64,000 nucleotides of DNA from Pseudomonas putida (GTDB lineage Bacteria; Pseudomonadota; Gammaproteobacteria; Pseudomonadales; Pseudomonadaceae): contig NZ_CP113097.1 in NCBI RefSeq assembly GCF_026625125.1, positions 5,194,001-5,258,000 of the forward strand, given 5' to 3'. The notes under the pieces were generated by a model. It was not told the DNA's origin. It saw only the letters and a list, made by a program, of their open reading frames with translations, and did no database searches. Below, one piece after another: positions 45,890-54,636 of the stretch (positions are counted from its first letter, which is position 1; each line of letters starts with the position of its first letter). The position numbers and the translations under genes were made by a program.

Positions 45890-46315
45890 TTACTCGTCAG
45901 CGTTATCGCTGGAGTCGCTGTCATTGCTGTCGTCGCCTTCGGCGGAGTCAGCATGCTCAGGACGCTCACGACGCTCACGGCGCTCGCTGCGGTTCTCTTC
46001 GGCCTTCAGCATCTCGGACTGACCGGTTACGGCTTCGTCGCGACGGATGACCAGGTTACGGATCACGGCATCGTTGTAGCGGAAGTTGTCTTCCAGCTCG
46101 GCCAGGGCCTTGCCGGTGCACTCAACGTTCAGCATCACGTAGTGAGCCTTGTGAACATTGTTGATTGCGTAGGCCAGTTGACGACGGCCCCAATCTTCCA
46201 GGCGGTGGATCTTGCCACCATCTTCTTCGATCAGCTTGGTGTAACGCTCAACCATGCCGCCGACTTGCTCGCTCTGGTCCGGGTGAACCAGGAAGATGAT
46301 TTCGTAATGACGCAT
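45890..46315 (-). CDS. rpsF: 30S ribosomal protein S6
   Basis: 141 residues. [20 protein letters not shown] and [20 protein letters not shown] are the S6 core; the C-terminal ~45 residues are an acidic tail ([16 protein letters not shown]) with an arginine-rich section. RimK adds glutamates to the S6 C-terminus in enterobacteria, so the tail might be a modification site. First gene of the operon; ATG 46315 with aaGGAGC upstream. Confidence 0.97.
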   Translation of the reverse strand: MRHYEIIFLVHPDQSEQVGGMVERYTKLIEEDGGKIHRLEDWGRRQLAYAINNVHKAHYVMLNVECTGKALAELEDNFRYNDAVIRNLVIRRDEAVTGQSEMLKAEENRSERRERRERPEHADSAEGDDSNDSDSSDNADE

Positions 46316-46669
46316 GAATGCTCCTTACGGGTTAGTAGTCTGCCAGCGTATCTGGTCAGACAAGGAGTGAATGACACTGTATGTCTTGCCATGGAGGGGA
46401 GGCACATGCGCACCTGCCAGCTCGGCAAGGGGCGCAATTGTAGAGAAGGCGGTGCGCACAAGCAAGGTGATTGGCGATTATTTGAACAGCCGGAAACACT
46501 TTATACCTGCACGCCCTTCATCGCCGGCCAGCCGGCTTCCACAGGGATCGCGTCAGCTATTAGACGTTGAGCACGACGGTTGCTTCCACCGGACCACCAC
46601 AGGCATTGAACCTATGGCAGTACCCGTGGAGTGCCGGCTTGGCGGTGATGGCGCCTTACAGGCGCAAGA
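46316..46669. repeat. Spacer with divergent REP-like elements upstream of rpsF
   Basis: 354 bases between rlmB and rpsF (both minus). It contains TCGCCGGCCAGCCGGCTTCC (46520-46539) and, facing it, GTGCCGGCTTGGCGGTGATG (46631-46650), both degenerate REP elements. The rpsF promoter should lie near 46316-46420. No gene is seen here. Confidence 0.65.
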
Positions 46670-47416
46670 TCAGCGTTTGGCCTGGCGCTGGCGCACTGCC
46701 TCGAACAGGCAAACGCCCGTAGCCACCGAGACGTTCAGGCTGCTGACGCTGCCCGACATTGGCAACTTGACCAGAAAATCGCAGTGCTCACGGGTCAGCC
46801 GGCGCATGCCCTTGCCTTCGGCGCCCATGATCATCACCAGCGGGCCGGTCAGGTCCTGCTGATAGATCTCTTGCTCGGCCTCACCGGCCGTACCCACCAC
46901 CCACAGGCCACGCTGCTGAAGTTTCTCCAGGGTGCGCGCCAGGTTGGTCACGGCCACCAGCGGAATCACTTCCGCTGCGCCGCAGGCCACCTTGCGCACC
47001 ACCGGCGTCAGCGTCGCGGATTTGTCCTTGGGCACTACCACTGCCGTAGCCCCGGCAGCATCGGCGGTGCGCAGGCAGGCGCCAAGGTTGTGCGGATCGG
47101 TGACACCGTCCAGCACCAGGATCAGCGGTGGCGTTTCGGTGCGCTCGAGCAACTCCTCGAGCATCAACTCGCCCCACACCTGGCTTGGGCTGACCTCGGC
47201 AACCACGCCCTGGTGGACACCCTCGACCCAGGCATCCAGCTCACGGCGCTCGGCCTGGCCGACTTGCACACGGTTTTCTGCGGCCAATGCCAGCAACGCC
47301 TGGATGCGTGGCTCACTGCGCCCTTCCGACAGCCAGATCTGCTTGACCCGCTTCGGGTGGTGCTGCAGCAGCGCTTGCACGGCATGCACGCCGTAGATTT
47401 TTTCCAGCTGACTCAT
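46670..47416 (-). CDS. rlmB: 23S rRNA 2'-O-methyltransferase RlmB (Gm2251)
   Basis: 248 residues, SPOUT methyltransferase. EKIYGVHAVQALLQHHPKRV begins the L30e-like RNA-binding domain; motif 1 LDGVTDPHNLGACLRTADAA, motif 2 LVMIMGAEGKGMRRLTRE and motif 3 LPMSGSVSSLNVSVATGVCL are all intact. It methylates G2251 in the ribosomal P loop. Its start overlaps the rnr stop by four bases (ATGA). Confidence 0.96.
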   Translation of the reverse strand: MSQLEKIYGVHAVQALLQHHPKRVKQIWLSEGRSEPRIQALLALAAENRVQVGQAERRELDAWVEGVHQGVVAEVSPSQVWGELMLEELLERTETPPLILVLDGVTDPHNLGACLRTADAAGATAVVVPKDKSATLTPVVRKVACGAAEVIPLVAVTNLARTLEKLQQRGLWVVGTAGEAEQEIYQQDLTGPLVMIMGAEGKGMRRLTREHCDFLVKLPMSGSVSSLNVSVATGVCLFEAVRQRQAKR

Positions 47417-50001
47417 GACTTGTTCTTGCTCTTGCGCGGCGCACCGGACTTCGGTGGGCCTTTACGGTGCTTGGTGGGCTTGCCGGAGGGCTTGCCGCCT
47501 TTGTCCGACTTGCTGCCAGCGTGGCCGCCAGTGCGCGCGTCGGTCATCAGCGCCTTCTTCATTTCGCGGCTTTTGCGCACTTCGGCGTTACGCTGCACGG
47601 CGTCTTTCGGGAAATAAGCCTCGGCGGCCTCGCTCTTGCGGCTGCGCGGTTTCGGGGTAGCCCTGGCCTCCACCGCCGGCTGCTGCTCGGCTTTTTCTGC
47701 AGCGCCTGCAACCGGTGCAGCACCACGGTTCTTGCGGCCAATCGGCGCGGCGAGTTGCTGTTCGGACACTTCGAAGTCGATCTTGCGCTCATCAAGATCA
47801 ACGCGCATGACCTTGACCTCGATGGTGTCGCCCAGACGGAAGCTGCGCCCGGTTCGTTCACCCGACAAGCGGTGATGCACGGGGTCGAAGTGGTAGTAGT
47901 CACCCGGCAGCGCACTGACGTGCACCAGGCCTTCGACATAGATATCGGTCAGTTCGACAAACAGCCCGAAACCGGTGACCGCGGTGATCACGCCAGGGAA
48001 GGTCTCGCCCACGCGGTCCTTCATGAATTCGCACTTGAGCCAGTTGACCACGTCACGGGTGGCTTCGTCGGCACGGCGCTCGGTCATGGAGCACTGCTCG
48101 CCGAGCTGGTCGAGCGTGTTCACGTCGTACGGATAGATACGCGCCTTGGGAATGCTCATGGCGCCGGCACGCTTGACGTGCGGAGTATCGACCTTGGAAC
48201 GGATGACGCTGCGGATGGCGCGGTGCACCAGCAGGTCCGGGTAGCGACGGATCGGCGAGGTAAAGTGCGTGTACGCCTCGTAGTTCAAACCGAAGTGGCC
48301 GTTGTTGTCGGTGCTGTACACCGCCTGGCTCAGCGAACGCAGCATCACCGTCTGGATCAGGTGGAAATCCGGGCGCCCGGCGATGCTTGCAAGCAGTGCC
48401 TGGTAGTCCTTGGGCGAAGGGTCTTTGCCTTTGTGCAGGCTAAGGCCCAGCTCGCCCAGGAAGGCACGCAGCTTTTCAAGGCGCTCCGGTGGCGGGCCAT
48501 CGTGCACGCGGTACAGCGCCGGCACGCCATGCTTGTTGAGGAATTCGGCCGTGGCGACGTTGGCCGCCAGCATGCATTCTTCGATCAGCTTGTGAGCATC
48601 GTTGCGCACGGTCGGGCGGATTTCCGCAATCTTGCGATCCTCACCGAAGATGATGCGGGTTTCCTGAGTTTCGAAATCAATGGCGCCGCGGGCGTGACGG
48701 GCATCCAGCAGCACCTTGTACAGGTTGTACAGGTTCTTCAGGTCTGGCAGGACTTCCTTGTATTCCTCGCGCAGCGCCTTGCCCTCACGGGTGCGGGCAT
48801 GCTCGAGCATGCTGCTGACCTTGTTGTAGGTCAGGCGGGCATGGGAGTGGATCACCCCTTCGTAGAACTGGTAGTCGACCATCTGGCCGGCCTTGTTCAT
48901 GGTCATTTCGCAGACCATGGCCAGACGATCGACGTGCGGGTTCAGCGAGCACAGGCCGTTGGACAGCTCTTCCGGAAGCATCGGTACAACGCGCTCGGGG
49001 AAGTACACCGAGTTGCCGCGCTGCTGCGCCTCGACATCCAGGGCAGAACCCAGACGCACGTAGCTGGACACGTCAGCGATGGCCACATAGAGGCGCCAGC
49101 CACCGGAGAACAGCCGCAGCTTGCCAAGCGGCTCACAATAAACTGCGTCGTCGAAGTCGCGGGCATCCTCGCCGTCGATGGTGACGAAGGGCAAGTGGCG
49201 CAGGTCGATGCGCTTTTCCTTGTCCTTCTCTTCGACTTCGGAGCGGAACTTGCGCGCCTCTTTGATCACATCCTGGGGCCAGACGTGCGGGATGTCATAG
49301 CTGCGCAGGGCGACATCGATTTCCATGCCCGGCGCCATGTAGTTGCCGATCACTTCGACCACATCGCCTTGGGGCTGGAACCGCGGAGTTGGCCAGTGGG
49401 TGATCTTGATTTCGACGAACTGGCCGATCTTGGCACCACCGTTACGGCCCGCGGTCACCAGCACTTCCTGCTGGATCTTGGGGTTGTCCGGCGTCACATA
49501 GCCGATACCGCCCTCTTCGAAATAGCGGCCGACCACGCTTTCGTGGCCGCGGGAAATGACCTCTACCAGCACACCTTCACGCCGGCCACGACGGTCGAGC
49601 CCCGAGACACGCGCCAAGGCACGGTCGCCATCGAATACCAGGCGCATTTGCGACGGGCTGAGGAACAGGTCGTCGCTGCCATCGTCAGGGATGAGGAAAC
49701 CGAAACCGTCGCGGTGGCCGGAGATCCGGCCGCAGATCAGGTCCAGTTTGTCGACCGGGGCGTAGGTGCCGCGCCGGGTATAGATAAGTTGGCCGTCACG
49801 CTCCATGGCGCGCAGGCGGCGGCGCAGGGCTTCGATCTGGTCTTCTTCGTAAAGACCGAACTCGGCCGCCAGCTCCTCGCGCGCGGCCGGTTCGCCACGG
49901 TCGGCAAGGCGCTGCAGGATCAGCTCACGGCTGGGGATAGGGTTGTCGTATTTTTCCGCTTCGCGAGCGGCCTCGGGATCGAGGGATTGCCAATCGGCCA
50001 T
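47413..50001 (-). CDS. rnr: Ribonuclease R
   Basis: 862 residues. N-terminal HTH, two cold-shock domains, RNB catalytic domain (DGEDARDFDDAVYC bears the metal-binding aspartates), an S1 domain near residues 655-735 (VGETFPGVITAVTGFGLFVE) and a long Lys/Arg-rich tail (HRKGPPKSGAPRKSKNKS). It degrades structured RNA 3'-5' and acts in quality control with tmRNA. rlmB is coupled downstream. ATG 50001. Confidence 0.96.
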   Translation of the reverse strand: MADWQSLDPEAAREAEKYDNPIPSRELILQRLADRGEPAAREELAAEFGLYEEDQIEALRRRLRAMERDGQLIYTRRGTYAPVDKLDLICGRISGHRDGFGFLIPDDGSDDLFLSPSQMRLVFDGDRALARVSGLDRRGRREGVLVEVISRGHESVVGRYFEEGGIGYVTPDNPKIQQEVLVTAGRNGGAKIGQFVEIKITHWPTPRFQPQGDVVEVIGNYMAPGMEIDVALRSYDIPHVWPQDVIKEARKFRSEVEEKDKEKRIDLRHLPFVTIDGEDARDFDDAVYCEPLGKLRLFSGGWRLYVAIADVSSYVRLGSALDVEAQQRGNSVYFPERVVPMLPEELSNGLCSLNPHVDRLAMVCEMTMNKAGQMVDYQFYEGVIHSHARLTYNKVSSMLEHARTREGKALREEYKEVLPDLKNLYNLYKVLLDARHARGAIDFETQETRIIFGEDRKIAEIRPTVRNDAHKLIEECMLAANVATAEFLNKHGVPALYRVHDGPPPERLEKLRAFLGELGLSLHKGKDPSPKDYQALLASIAGRPDFHLIQTVMLRSLSQAVYSTDNNGHFGLNYEAYTHFTSPIRRYPDLLVHRAIRSVIRSKVDTPHVKRAGAMSIPKARIYPYDVNTLDQLGEQCSMTERRADEATRDVVNWLKCEFMKDRVGETFPGVITAVTGFGLFVELTDIYVEGLVHVSALPGDYYHFDPVHHRLSGERTGRSFRLGDTIEVKVMRVDLDERKIDFEVSEQQLAAPIGRKNRGAAPVAGAAEKAEQQPAVEARATPKPRSRKSEAAEAYFPKDAVQRNAEVRKSREMKKALMTDARTGGHAGSKSDKGGKPSGKPTKHRKGPPKSGAPRKSKNKS

Positions 50002-50162
50002 CAGAAGGGGTTCACCTTGGGGTATATAGATATGAATTCTGGCATAGGCCTATTGAAACCGGAAATGTCGGGCTTGGACAGCCCCAGCAGCATGTCCGCA
50101 GTGCGGCAATAGGCGTGTGGAATCAACAGGTTGAATTTTTGAAATTTTTTTTGATCAGGGGC

Positions 50163-50191
50163 TTTACAGCCCTTGGGAGCGTCCGTATAGT
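50163..50191 (+). promoter_or_regulatory. Promoter of the tRNA-Leu pair
   Basis: TTTACA (50163-50168), a 17-base spacer and TATAGT (50186-50191) form a near-consensus sigma-70 promoter about 80 bases upstream of the first tRNA. A GC-rich GCGCACC follows the -10, as in stringently controlled stable-RNA promoters. The -35 sits in the loop of GGGCTTTACAGCCC. Confidence 0.75.
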
Positions 50192-50272
50192 GCGCACCAC
50201 AACGACGGACAACCCCGAAGTTGTAGTAGAGATGAACGGCGCTGTAAAGCATCTTTTTTATCTCGAATGTGT

Positions 50273-50359
50273 GCCCAGGTGGCGGAATTGGTAGACGCGC
50301 TGGTTTCAGGTATCAGTGACCGCAAGGTCGTGGAAGTTCGAGTCTTCTCCTGGGCACCA
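50273..50359 (+). tRNA. tRNA-Leu (anticodon CAG)
   Basis: 87 bases including encoded CCA. Acceptor arms GCCCAGG/CCTGGGC pair perfectly; D loop GGCGGAATTGGTAGACGC, anticodon stem CTGGT-loop TTCAGGT-ATCAG gives anticodon CAG, a long variable arm (GACC-GCAA-GGTC) marks a class II tRNA, T arm with GTTCGAGTC. Reads CUG codons. A near copy follows 86 bases downstream. Confidence 0.97.
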
Positions 50360-50445
50360 AGTATTTCAAGTAACAGATGACCAAGGATCTGTTACTACTG
50401 TGTGAAGCGAACGATAGTCGCCTTCATCAGATGATGTAAAGCTTT

Positions 50446-50532
50446 GCCCAGGTGGCGGAATTGGTAGACGCGCTGGTTTCAGGTATCAGTGACTTAACGG
50501 TCGTGGAAGTTCGAGTCTTCTCCTGGGCACCA
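50446..50532 (+). tRNA. tRNA-Leu (anticodon CAG), second copy
   Basis: 87 bases including CCA, identical to the first copy except in the variable arm, which reads GACT-TAAC-GGTC (one G-U pair) instead of GACC-GCAA-GGTC. Same anticodon CAG. Followed by a strong terminator at 50541. Confidence 0.97.
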
Positions 50533-50540
50533 TACAAAAA

Positions 50541-50566
50541 CCCACTAGCTTGCTAGTGGGTTTTTT
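50541..50566 (+). terminator. Terminator of the tRNA-Leu operon
   Basis: CCCACTAGC TT GCTAGTGGG: 9-bp perfect stem with a 2-base gap, followed by six T residues. A textbook rho-independent terminator 9 bases after the second tRNA. Confidence 0.95.
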
Positions 50567-50715
50567 CTTGCCTGCGATTTTGTTTCAGCCCTCCCCTGCA
50601 TGGCGAACCATCCGACGATGGGCTGACCATGAATTTCTCGTCACACGGCCACTTGAGAAACGATTTCGTTTACCATTGTTTCCAAATATGTAGCCGTAAG
50701 CGAGGAAGTACCCGC

Positions 50716-51729
50716 ATGACGATCCGTCCGCAACCGCTGATGCGCACCCTGGCCGCCGCTGTTCTTAGCCTGGTGGTGGGCGCCCCGGCCGCCATGGCAG
50801 ACGAGCCGGTCACACTGACCATGTACAACGGTCAGCACAAGGAAATCGGCGAAGCTATCGCCAAGGCCTATGAGGCCAAGACCGGCATCCATATCAATAT
50901 TCGCAAAGGCAGCAGCAACCAGCTGGCCAGCCAGATCATCGAGGAAGGCGACCGCTCGCCGGCCGACATCATCTACACCGAAGAATCGCCGCCGCTGAAC
51001 AACCTGGGCGAGCTGGGTTTGCTGGCCAAGATCGATGACGCCACGCTGAACATGCTGCCCAAAGAATACGTTGCCGCCAACGGTTCCTGGATGGGCGTGA
51101 CCGCGCGCACCCGCGTGGTGGTGTTCAACCCGAAGAAGATCGACGAGAAAGACCTGCCGACCACGGTAATGGATTTCGCCAACCCCGAGTGGGACGGCAA
51201 GGTCGGTTTCGTACCGACCAGCGGTGCCTTCCAGGAACAGGCTGTTGCCATCCTCAAGATGCACGGCCGTGAAGCCACCGAAGAATGGCTTACCGGCCTG
51301 AAAGCCTTCGGCAAGACCTACACCAACAATATGGTCGCCCTGAAAGCCGTGGAAAAAGGCGAAGTCGCCGCCGTGCTGGTGAACAACTACTACTGGTACG
51401 CCCTGGAGCGTGAGCGCGGCAAACTGGACTCCAAGCTGTACTACCTGGCCGACGGTGACGCCGGCAACCTGGTGACTATCTCCGGCGCCGCTGCGGTCAA
51501 GGCCAGCAAGCACCCGAAGGAAGCCCAGGCGCTGCTCAACTGGATGGCCAGCGAAGAAGGTCAGCGCGTGATCACCCAGACCACTGCTGAATACCCACTG
51601 CACAAAGGCATGGTGTCCGACCGTGGACTGAAGCCGTTCGAAGACCTGCGCCCGCCGAAAATCTCGCCAGCCGACCTGGGCAATGCCGAGGAAGCGCTGG
51701 AGCTTGAACGTGAGGTCGGCCTGCTCTGA
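50716..51729 (+). CDS. Iron(III) ABC transporter, binding protein (FbpA-like)
   Basis: 337 residues from the ATG at 50716 (CGAGGAAG upstream). Signal peptide about 1-28 ending AAMADE. Periplasmic binding fold starting VTLTMYNGQHKEIGEAIAKA. The twin-tyrosine iron motif appears as VNNYYWYAL (two adjacent Tyr, as in FbpA). It should carry ferric iron through the periplasm. Its stop overlaps the permease start by one base (TGATG). No ATPase gene is present in the window on either side. Confidence 0.88.
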   Translation: MTIRPQPLMRTLAAAVLSLVVGAPAAMADEPVTLTMYNGQHKEIGEAIAKAYEAKTGIHINIRKGSSNQLASQIIEEGDRSPADIIYTEESPPLNNLGELGLLAKIDDATLNMLPKEYVAANGSWMGVTARTRVVVFNPKKIDEKDLPTTVMDFANPEWDGKVGFVPTSGAFQEQAVAILKMHGREATEEWLTGLKAFGKTYTNNMVALKAVEKGEVAAVLVNNYYWYALERERGKLDSKLYYLADGDAGNLVTISGAAAVKASKHPKEAQALLNWMASEEGQRVITQTTAEYPLHKGMVSDRGLKPFEDLRPPKISPADLGNAEEALELEREVGLL

Positions 51730-53294
51730 TGACCGCCGCCCTGTCCGAGCCGGTGCCGGTACGCTTCGTACCGCGCCGCAAGCGCCCCTCCATCTGGGTG
51801 GTGCTGCCTGTACTGTTTCTGGTTGCAATGAGCTTGCTGCCATTGCTGTACGTCGCGATGAAAGCCTGGGAAGCCGGCTGGCGCGAAGCCTTGCACCTGC
51901 TCTGGCGCCCATTCGTCTGGGGCCTGATGCGCAACACCCTGATGCTGATGGTCGGGGTGACGGTGGCGTGCATGATGGTTGGCCTGGCGCTGGCGTGGCT
52001 ACTCGAACGCAGCAATCTGCCAGGCCGTCGCCTGTGGGGCGTAGTGCTGTGCCTGCCATTCGCCGTACCATCGTTCGTCAGCAGCTTTACCTGGGTGTCG
52101 CTGAGCTCGGACTTCGAGGGGCTGGGCGGGGCCATTCTGGTCATGGCCCTTTCCAAGTACCCACTTATATTCCTGCCGGTGGCTGCCACTCTGCGCAACC
52201 TCGACACTTCGCTTGAAGAGTCGGCGCGCACGCTGGGCTGCAGCCGCTGGGGCGTGTTCACCAAGGTCACCCTGCCGCTGCTGTGGCCGTCGATGCTCGG
52301 CGGCGCATTGCTGATTGCCCTGCACATGCTGGTGGAGTTCGGCGCCTTGTCGATCCTGGGCCTGCAGACCTTCACCACGGCGATCTATCAACAGTTCGAA
52401 CTGGAGTTCAGCAACGCAAACGCCGCCATGCTCTCGGCAGTGCTGCTGGCGCTGTGCCTGGCGATGCTCTGGCTGGAGCTGAAAGTGCGTGGCAAGGCGC
52501 GCCACGTGCGCATCGGCCAAGGTGTGGCACGCCGTGCGCAGCCGATGCGCCTGGGCCGATGGATGCCCCTGGCGCAGCTGTTCTGCGTGGCGCTGGCGAT
52601 ACTGGGTAGCGGGATTCCGCTGGCCATGCTCGGCTACTGGCTGAGCGTGGGTTCGTCGGCGGCGTTCCCGGTCGCGGCGATCAGCAAGGCGCTGCTCACC
52701 TCGCTGTCAGTATCGCTGGGGGGCGCAGGTTTCTGTGTGCTGCTGGCGCTGCCGGTGAGTTTCCTGGTGGTGCGCTACAAAGGCCGCCTGGCGATCTGGG
52801 CCGAGCGTCTGCCCTACCTGCTGCACGCCCTGCCCGGCCTGGTGATTGCACTGACGCTGGTGGTGTTCGCCCTGCACTACGTGCCGGCGCTGTACCAGAC
52901 CACTGCGCTTTTGCTGCTGGCTTATGCGTTGCTGTTCCTGCCACTGGCCCAAGCGCCGGTGCGCACTGCCCTGAACAAAGCCTCACCGACACTCGAAGAG
53001 GCGGCCCGCACCTTGGGTGCCAGTAGCTTCGCGGCGTTTTGCCGGGTGACCTTGCCGATCATCTTCCCAGCCTTGGCGGCCGCCTTCGCACTGGTATTCC
53101 TCGATGCCATGAAGGAACTGACGGCCACCCTGCTGCTCAGCCCCACTGGCATGACCACCCTGGCCACCGAGGTCTGGGCGCATACTGCCAACGTCGAGTT
53201 CGCGGCGGCGGCGCCTTATGCAGCGTTGTTGATCTTGGTTTCAGGATTGCCGGTATATCTGCTCACGACGCGGATGTATTTGAACAAGGCGTGA
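51729..53294 (+). CDS. Iron(III) ABC transporter, permease (FbpB-like, double)
   Basis: 521 residues with about twelve helices in two halves, each carrying an EAA loop: EESARTLGCSRWGVFTKVTL in the first and EEAARTLGASSFAAFCRVTL in the second. This fused arrangement is normal for FbpB/SfuB permeases. It is coupled to the binding protein. A degenerate copy of its last ~430 bases lies at 54161-54611. The required ATPase must be encoded elsewhere. Confidence 0.9.
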   Translation: MTAALSEPVPVRFVPRRKRPSIWVVLPVLFLVAMSLLPLLYVAMKAWEAGWREALHLLWRPFVWGLMRNTLMLMVGVTVACMMVGLALAWLLERSNLPGRRLWGVVLCLPFAVPSFVSSFTWVSLSSDFEGLGGAILVMALSKYPLIFLPVAATLRNLDTSLEESARTLGCSRWGVFTKVTLPLLWPSMLGGALLIALHMLVEFGALSILGLQTFTTAIYQQFELEFSNANAAMLSAVLLALCLAMLWLELKVRGKARHVRIGQGVARRAQPMRLGRWMPLAQLFCVALAILGSGIPLAMLGYWLSVGSSAAFPVAAISKALLTSLSVSLGGAGFCVLLALPVSFLVVRYKGRLAIWAERLPYLLHALPGLVIALTLVVFALHYVPALYQTTALLLLAYALLFLPLAQAPVRTALNKASPTLEEAARTLGASSFAAFCRVTLPIIFPALAAAFALVFLDAMKELTATLLLSPTGMTTLATEVWAHTANVEFAAAAPYAALLILVSGLPVYLLTTRMYLNKA

Positions 53295-53450
53295 GAACCT
53301 GTCCAGGCTGGCGAGCAGCCTGGACCGTGACTAGGCGCTGGACAAAAGAAGCTGTCATCAAGACAAGCGGCAAACGCTCACCGCGGCCTGCGCAAGTCAC
53401 CTTCTGAACTCGCAGCGAACATGCTGGAAACGAAAGTATCAAAGGCCTAA

Positions 53451-53810
53451 TCAGTACTCACTCATACAGACAAAAATTAAAAATGAGATGAGCATAAAAT
53501 TCCATAGCACAACCAATATACACCGCATCGCCACCGGAAACCTAACTACCTCCCTTGAGTCAACCAGCCCTCTATTAATGAATATCTTTGGCATAGTCAG
53601 CACTATCGAGACCGTGCAGATCCGCATGACACGCCCGATCAAGCCCGCCCGCGAATACAGGTTTTTATTCCCCATCACAAAACTAGAGTTGGAAAGCATA
53701 GACTCTATAAACTCTAGATAACGATACGATAAATACACCAACACCAAGAGGGATAATACCGCTAAAACAAAACAGCTCAATACAACCAGATCCACCACAG
53801 TGATTGCCAT
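53451..53810 (-). CDS. Small membrane protein A of a paralogous trio, probable immunity protein
   Basis: 119 residues, AT-rich gene. Hydrophobic helices at about 5-28 and 93-115, with a basic middle. Shared core with the proteins at 54637 and 55259: YRYLEFIESMLSNS, SRAGLIGRVMR and a middle stretch ending VVRFP. It begins inside a decayed glycine-rich fragment on the same strand. The pattern is that of an inner-membrane immunity protein against a pore-forming or membrane-active toxin, but this is inferred from layout. I do not recognise a named family. ATG 53810; no strong ribosome site is visible. Confidence 0.7.
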   Translation of the reverse strand: MAITVVDLVVLSCFVLAVLSLLVLVYLSYRYLEFIESMLSNSSFVMGNKNLYSRAGLIGRVMRICTVSIVLTMPKIFINRGLVDSREVVRFPVAMRCILVVLWNFMLISFLIFVCMSEY

Positions 53811-54006
53811 GGATTTACACTACGCCAAAATATGTCAGCAAAATATTCCCCGCCTTGTCCACCTTTGTCTCCACCAATCCTGGCACCTACAGTCCCACCC
53901 AATACAGCAAAGCTTATGCATTGCTCCCTCCAGTAGAAATACCCAAGACCGGCGTACACACCACTATAGCAATAGCACCTCCAAAGGCTTCCCCTACGGT
54001 GCTGCC
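53777..54006 (-). pseudogene. Decayed toxin-like C-terminal fragment 1
   Basis: On the minus strand 54006 leads GSTVGEAFGGAIAIVVCTPV in one frame, which stops at TAA near 53915; after a one-base shift the homology continues ISFAVLGGTVGARIGGDKGG and ends near RSVNPW. Compared with fragment 3 (55630-55935), the shifted halves align end to end, so this is a frameshifted remnant of the same domain. It directly precedes and overlaps immunity-like protein A. Its upstream edge is fused to a chemoreceptor remnant. Confidence 0.65.
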
Positions 54007-54010
54007 GCCA

Positions 54011-54158
54011 ATGCCATGCGCGACAGGTCGCGCAGGCTGCCGGCCAGTTCGCCCCGCCTTAGCGCGGCGGCTGCGTCGGGGTCGGCACCGGCATCACGCA
54101 GGGCCATGGCGCCGATTTCGACACAGGTCCGCTGCGCCACTTCGCCCGCCTCATGGAC
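54011..54158 (-). pseudogene. Chemoreceptor (MCP) gene fragment
   Basis: The minus frame reads [20 protein letters not shown], then AGADPDAAAALRRGELAGSL and RDLSRMALAAAP before a stop at 53994. It matches the intact chemoreceptor (56226-58160) where it has [20 protein letters not shown] and [18 protein letters not shown], i.e. bases 56926-57066, at roughly three quarters identity. Only this ~150-base piece is present; the rest of the receptor is missing on both sides. It abuts the permease remnant at 54161 on its right. Confidence 0.85.
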
Positions 54159-54160
54159 AT

Positions 54161-54611
54161 TGCCCTGCACTACGTGTCAGCGTTCTAAAAAACTACCGCG
54201 CTGCTAATGCAGGCCTCCGCTGCTGTTCTTACCACTGGCCCAGGCGCCTGTGCGTACCGCACTAAACAAGGCCTCCCCGACCCTCGAAGAAGCAACCCGT
54301 ACCTTGGGCGCCAGCGGTTTCGCGACGTTCTGCCGAGTGACCTTGCCTACCATCGGCCAGACGCTAACGACGGCGTTCGCCACGGTGTTTCTTGATGCCA
54401 TGAAGTAGCTTACCGCCACCCTGCTACTTAGCCCGACTGGCATGACCACTCTGGCCACCGAGCTCTGGGCGCATACCGCCAACGTCGAATTTGCGGCGGC
54501 GGCACCCTATGCGGCATTGCTGATTGTGGTTTCGGGCTTGCCAGTTTATCTGCTGACCACGCGATGTATTTGAATAAGGCGTCAGAACGACTCCAGGCTG
54601 GCGAGCAGCCT
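54161..54611 (+). pseudogene. Degenerate copy of the iron permease 3' end
   Basis: Bases 54161-54611 match 52868-53322 along their whole length, including the downstream CCAGGCTGGCGAGCAGCC (with small gaps). The frame is broken: TAG at 54406-54408 replaces the Glu of AMKELTATLLLSP, and small indels disrupt the beginning (gtgtcagcgttctaaaaaac). No start codon belongs to it. It is a nonfunctional duplicate end of the permease. Confidence 0.92.
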
Positions 54612-54636
54612 TGGTTTTCGAACGACACACAGGAGC

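Noticed and set aside
47467..50112. 881-codon open frame on the plus strand
   Set aside because: It is the exact antisense shadow of RNase R, caused by high GC; it lacks any recognisable domain while the minus strand gives a complete enzyme.
50533..50715. Integrated element next to the tRNA genes
   Set aside because: There is no integrase or attachment repeat after the tRNA 3' end; a terminator and the iron operon follow directly.
53777..53959. 60-codon minus-strand frame as a gene
   Set aside because: It is half of a frameshifted glycine-rich fragment and overlaps protein A; recorded as part of a pseudogene.
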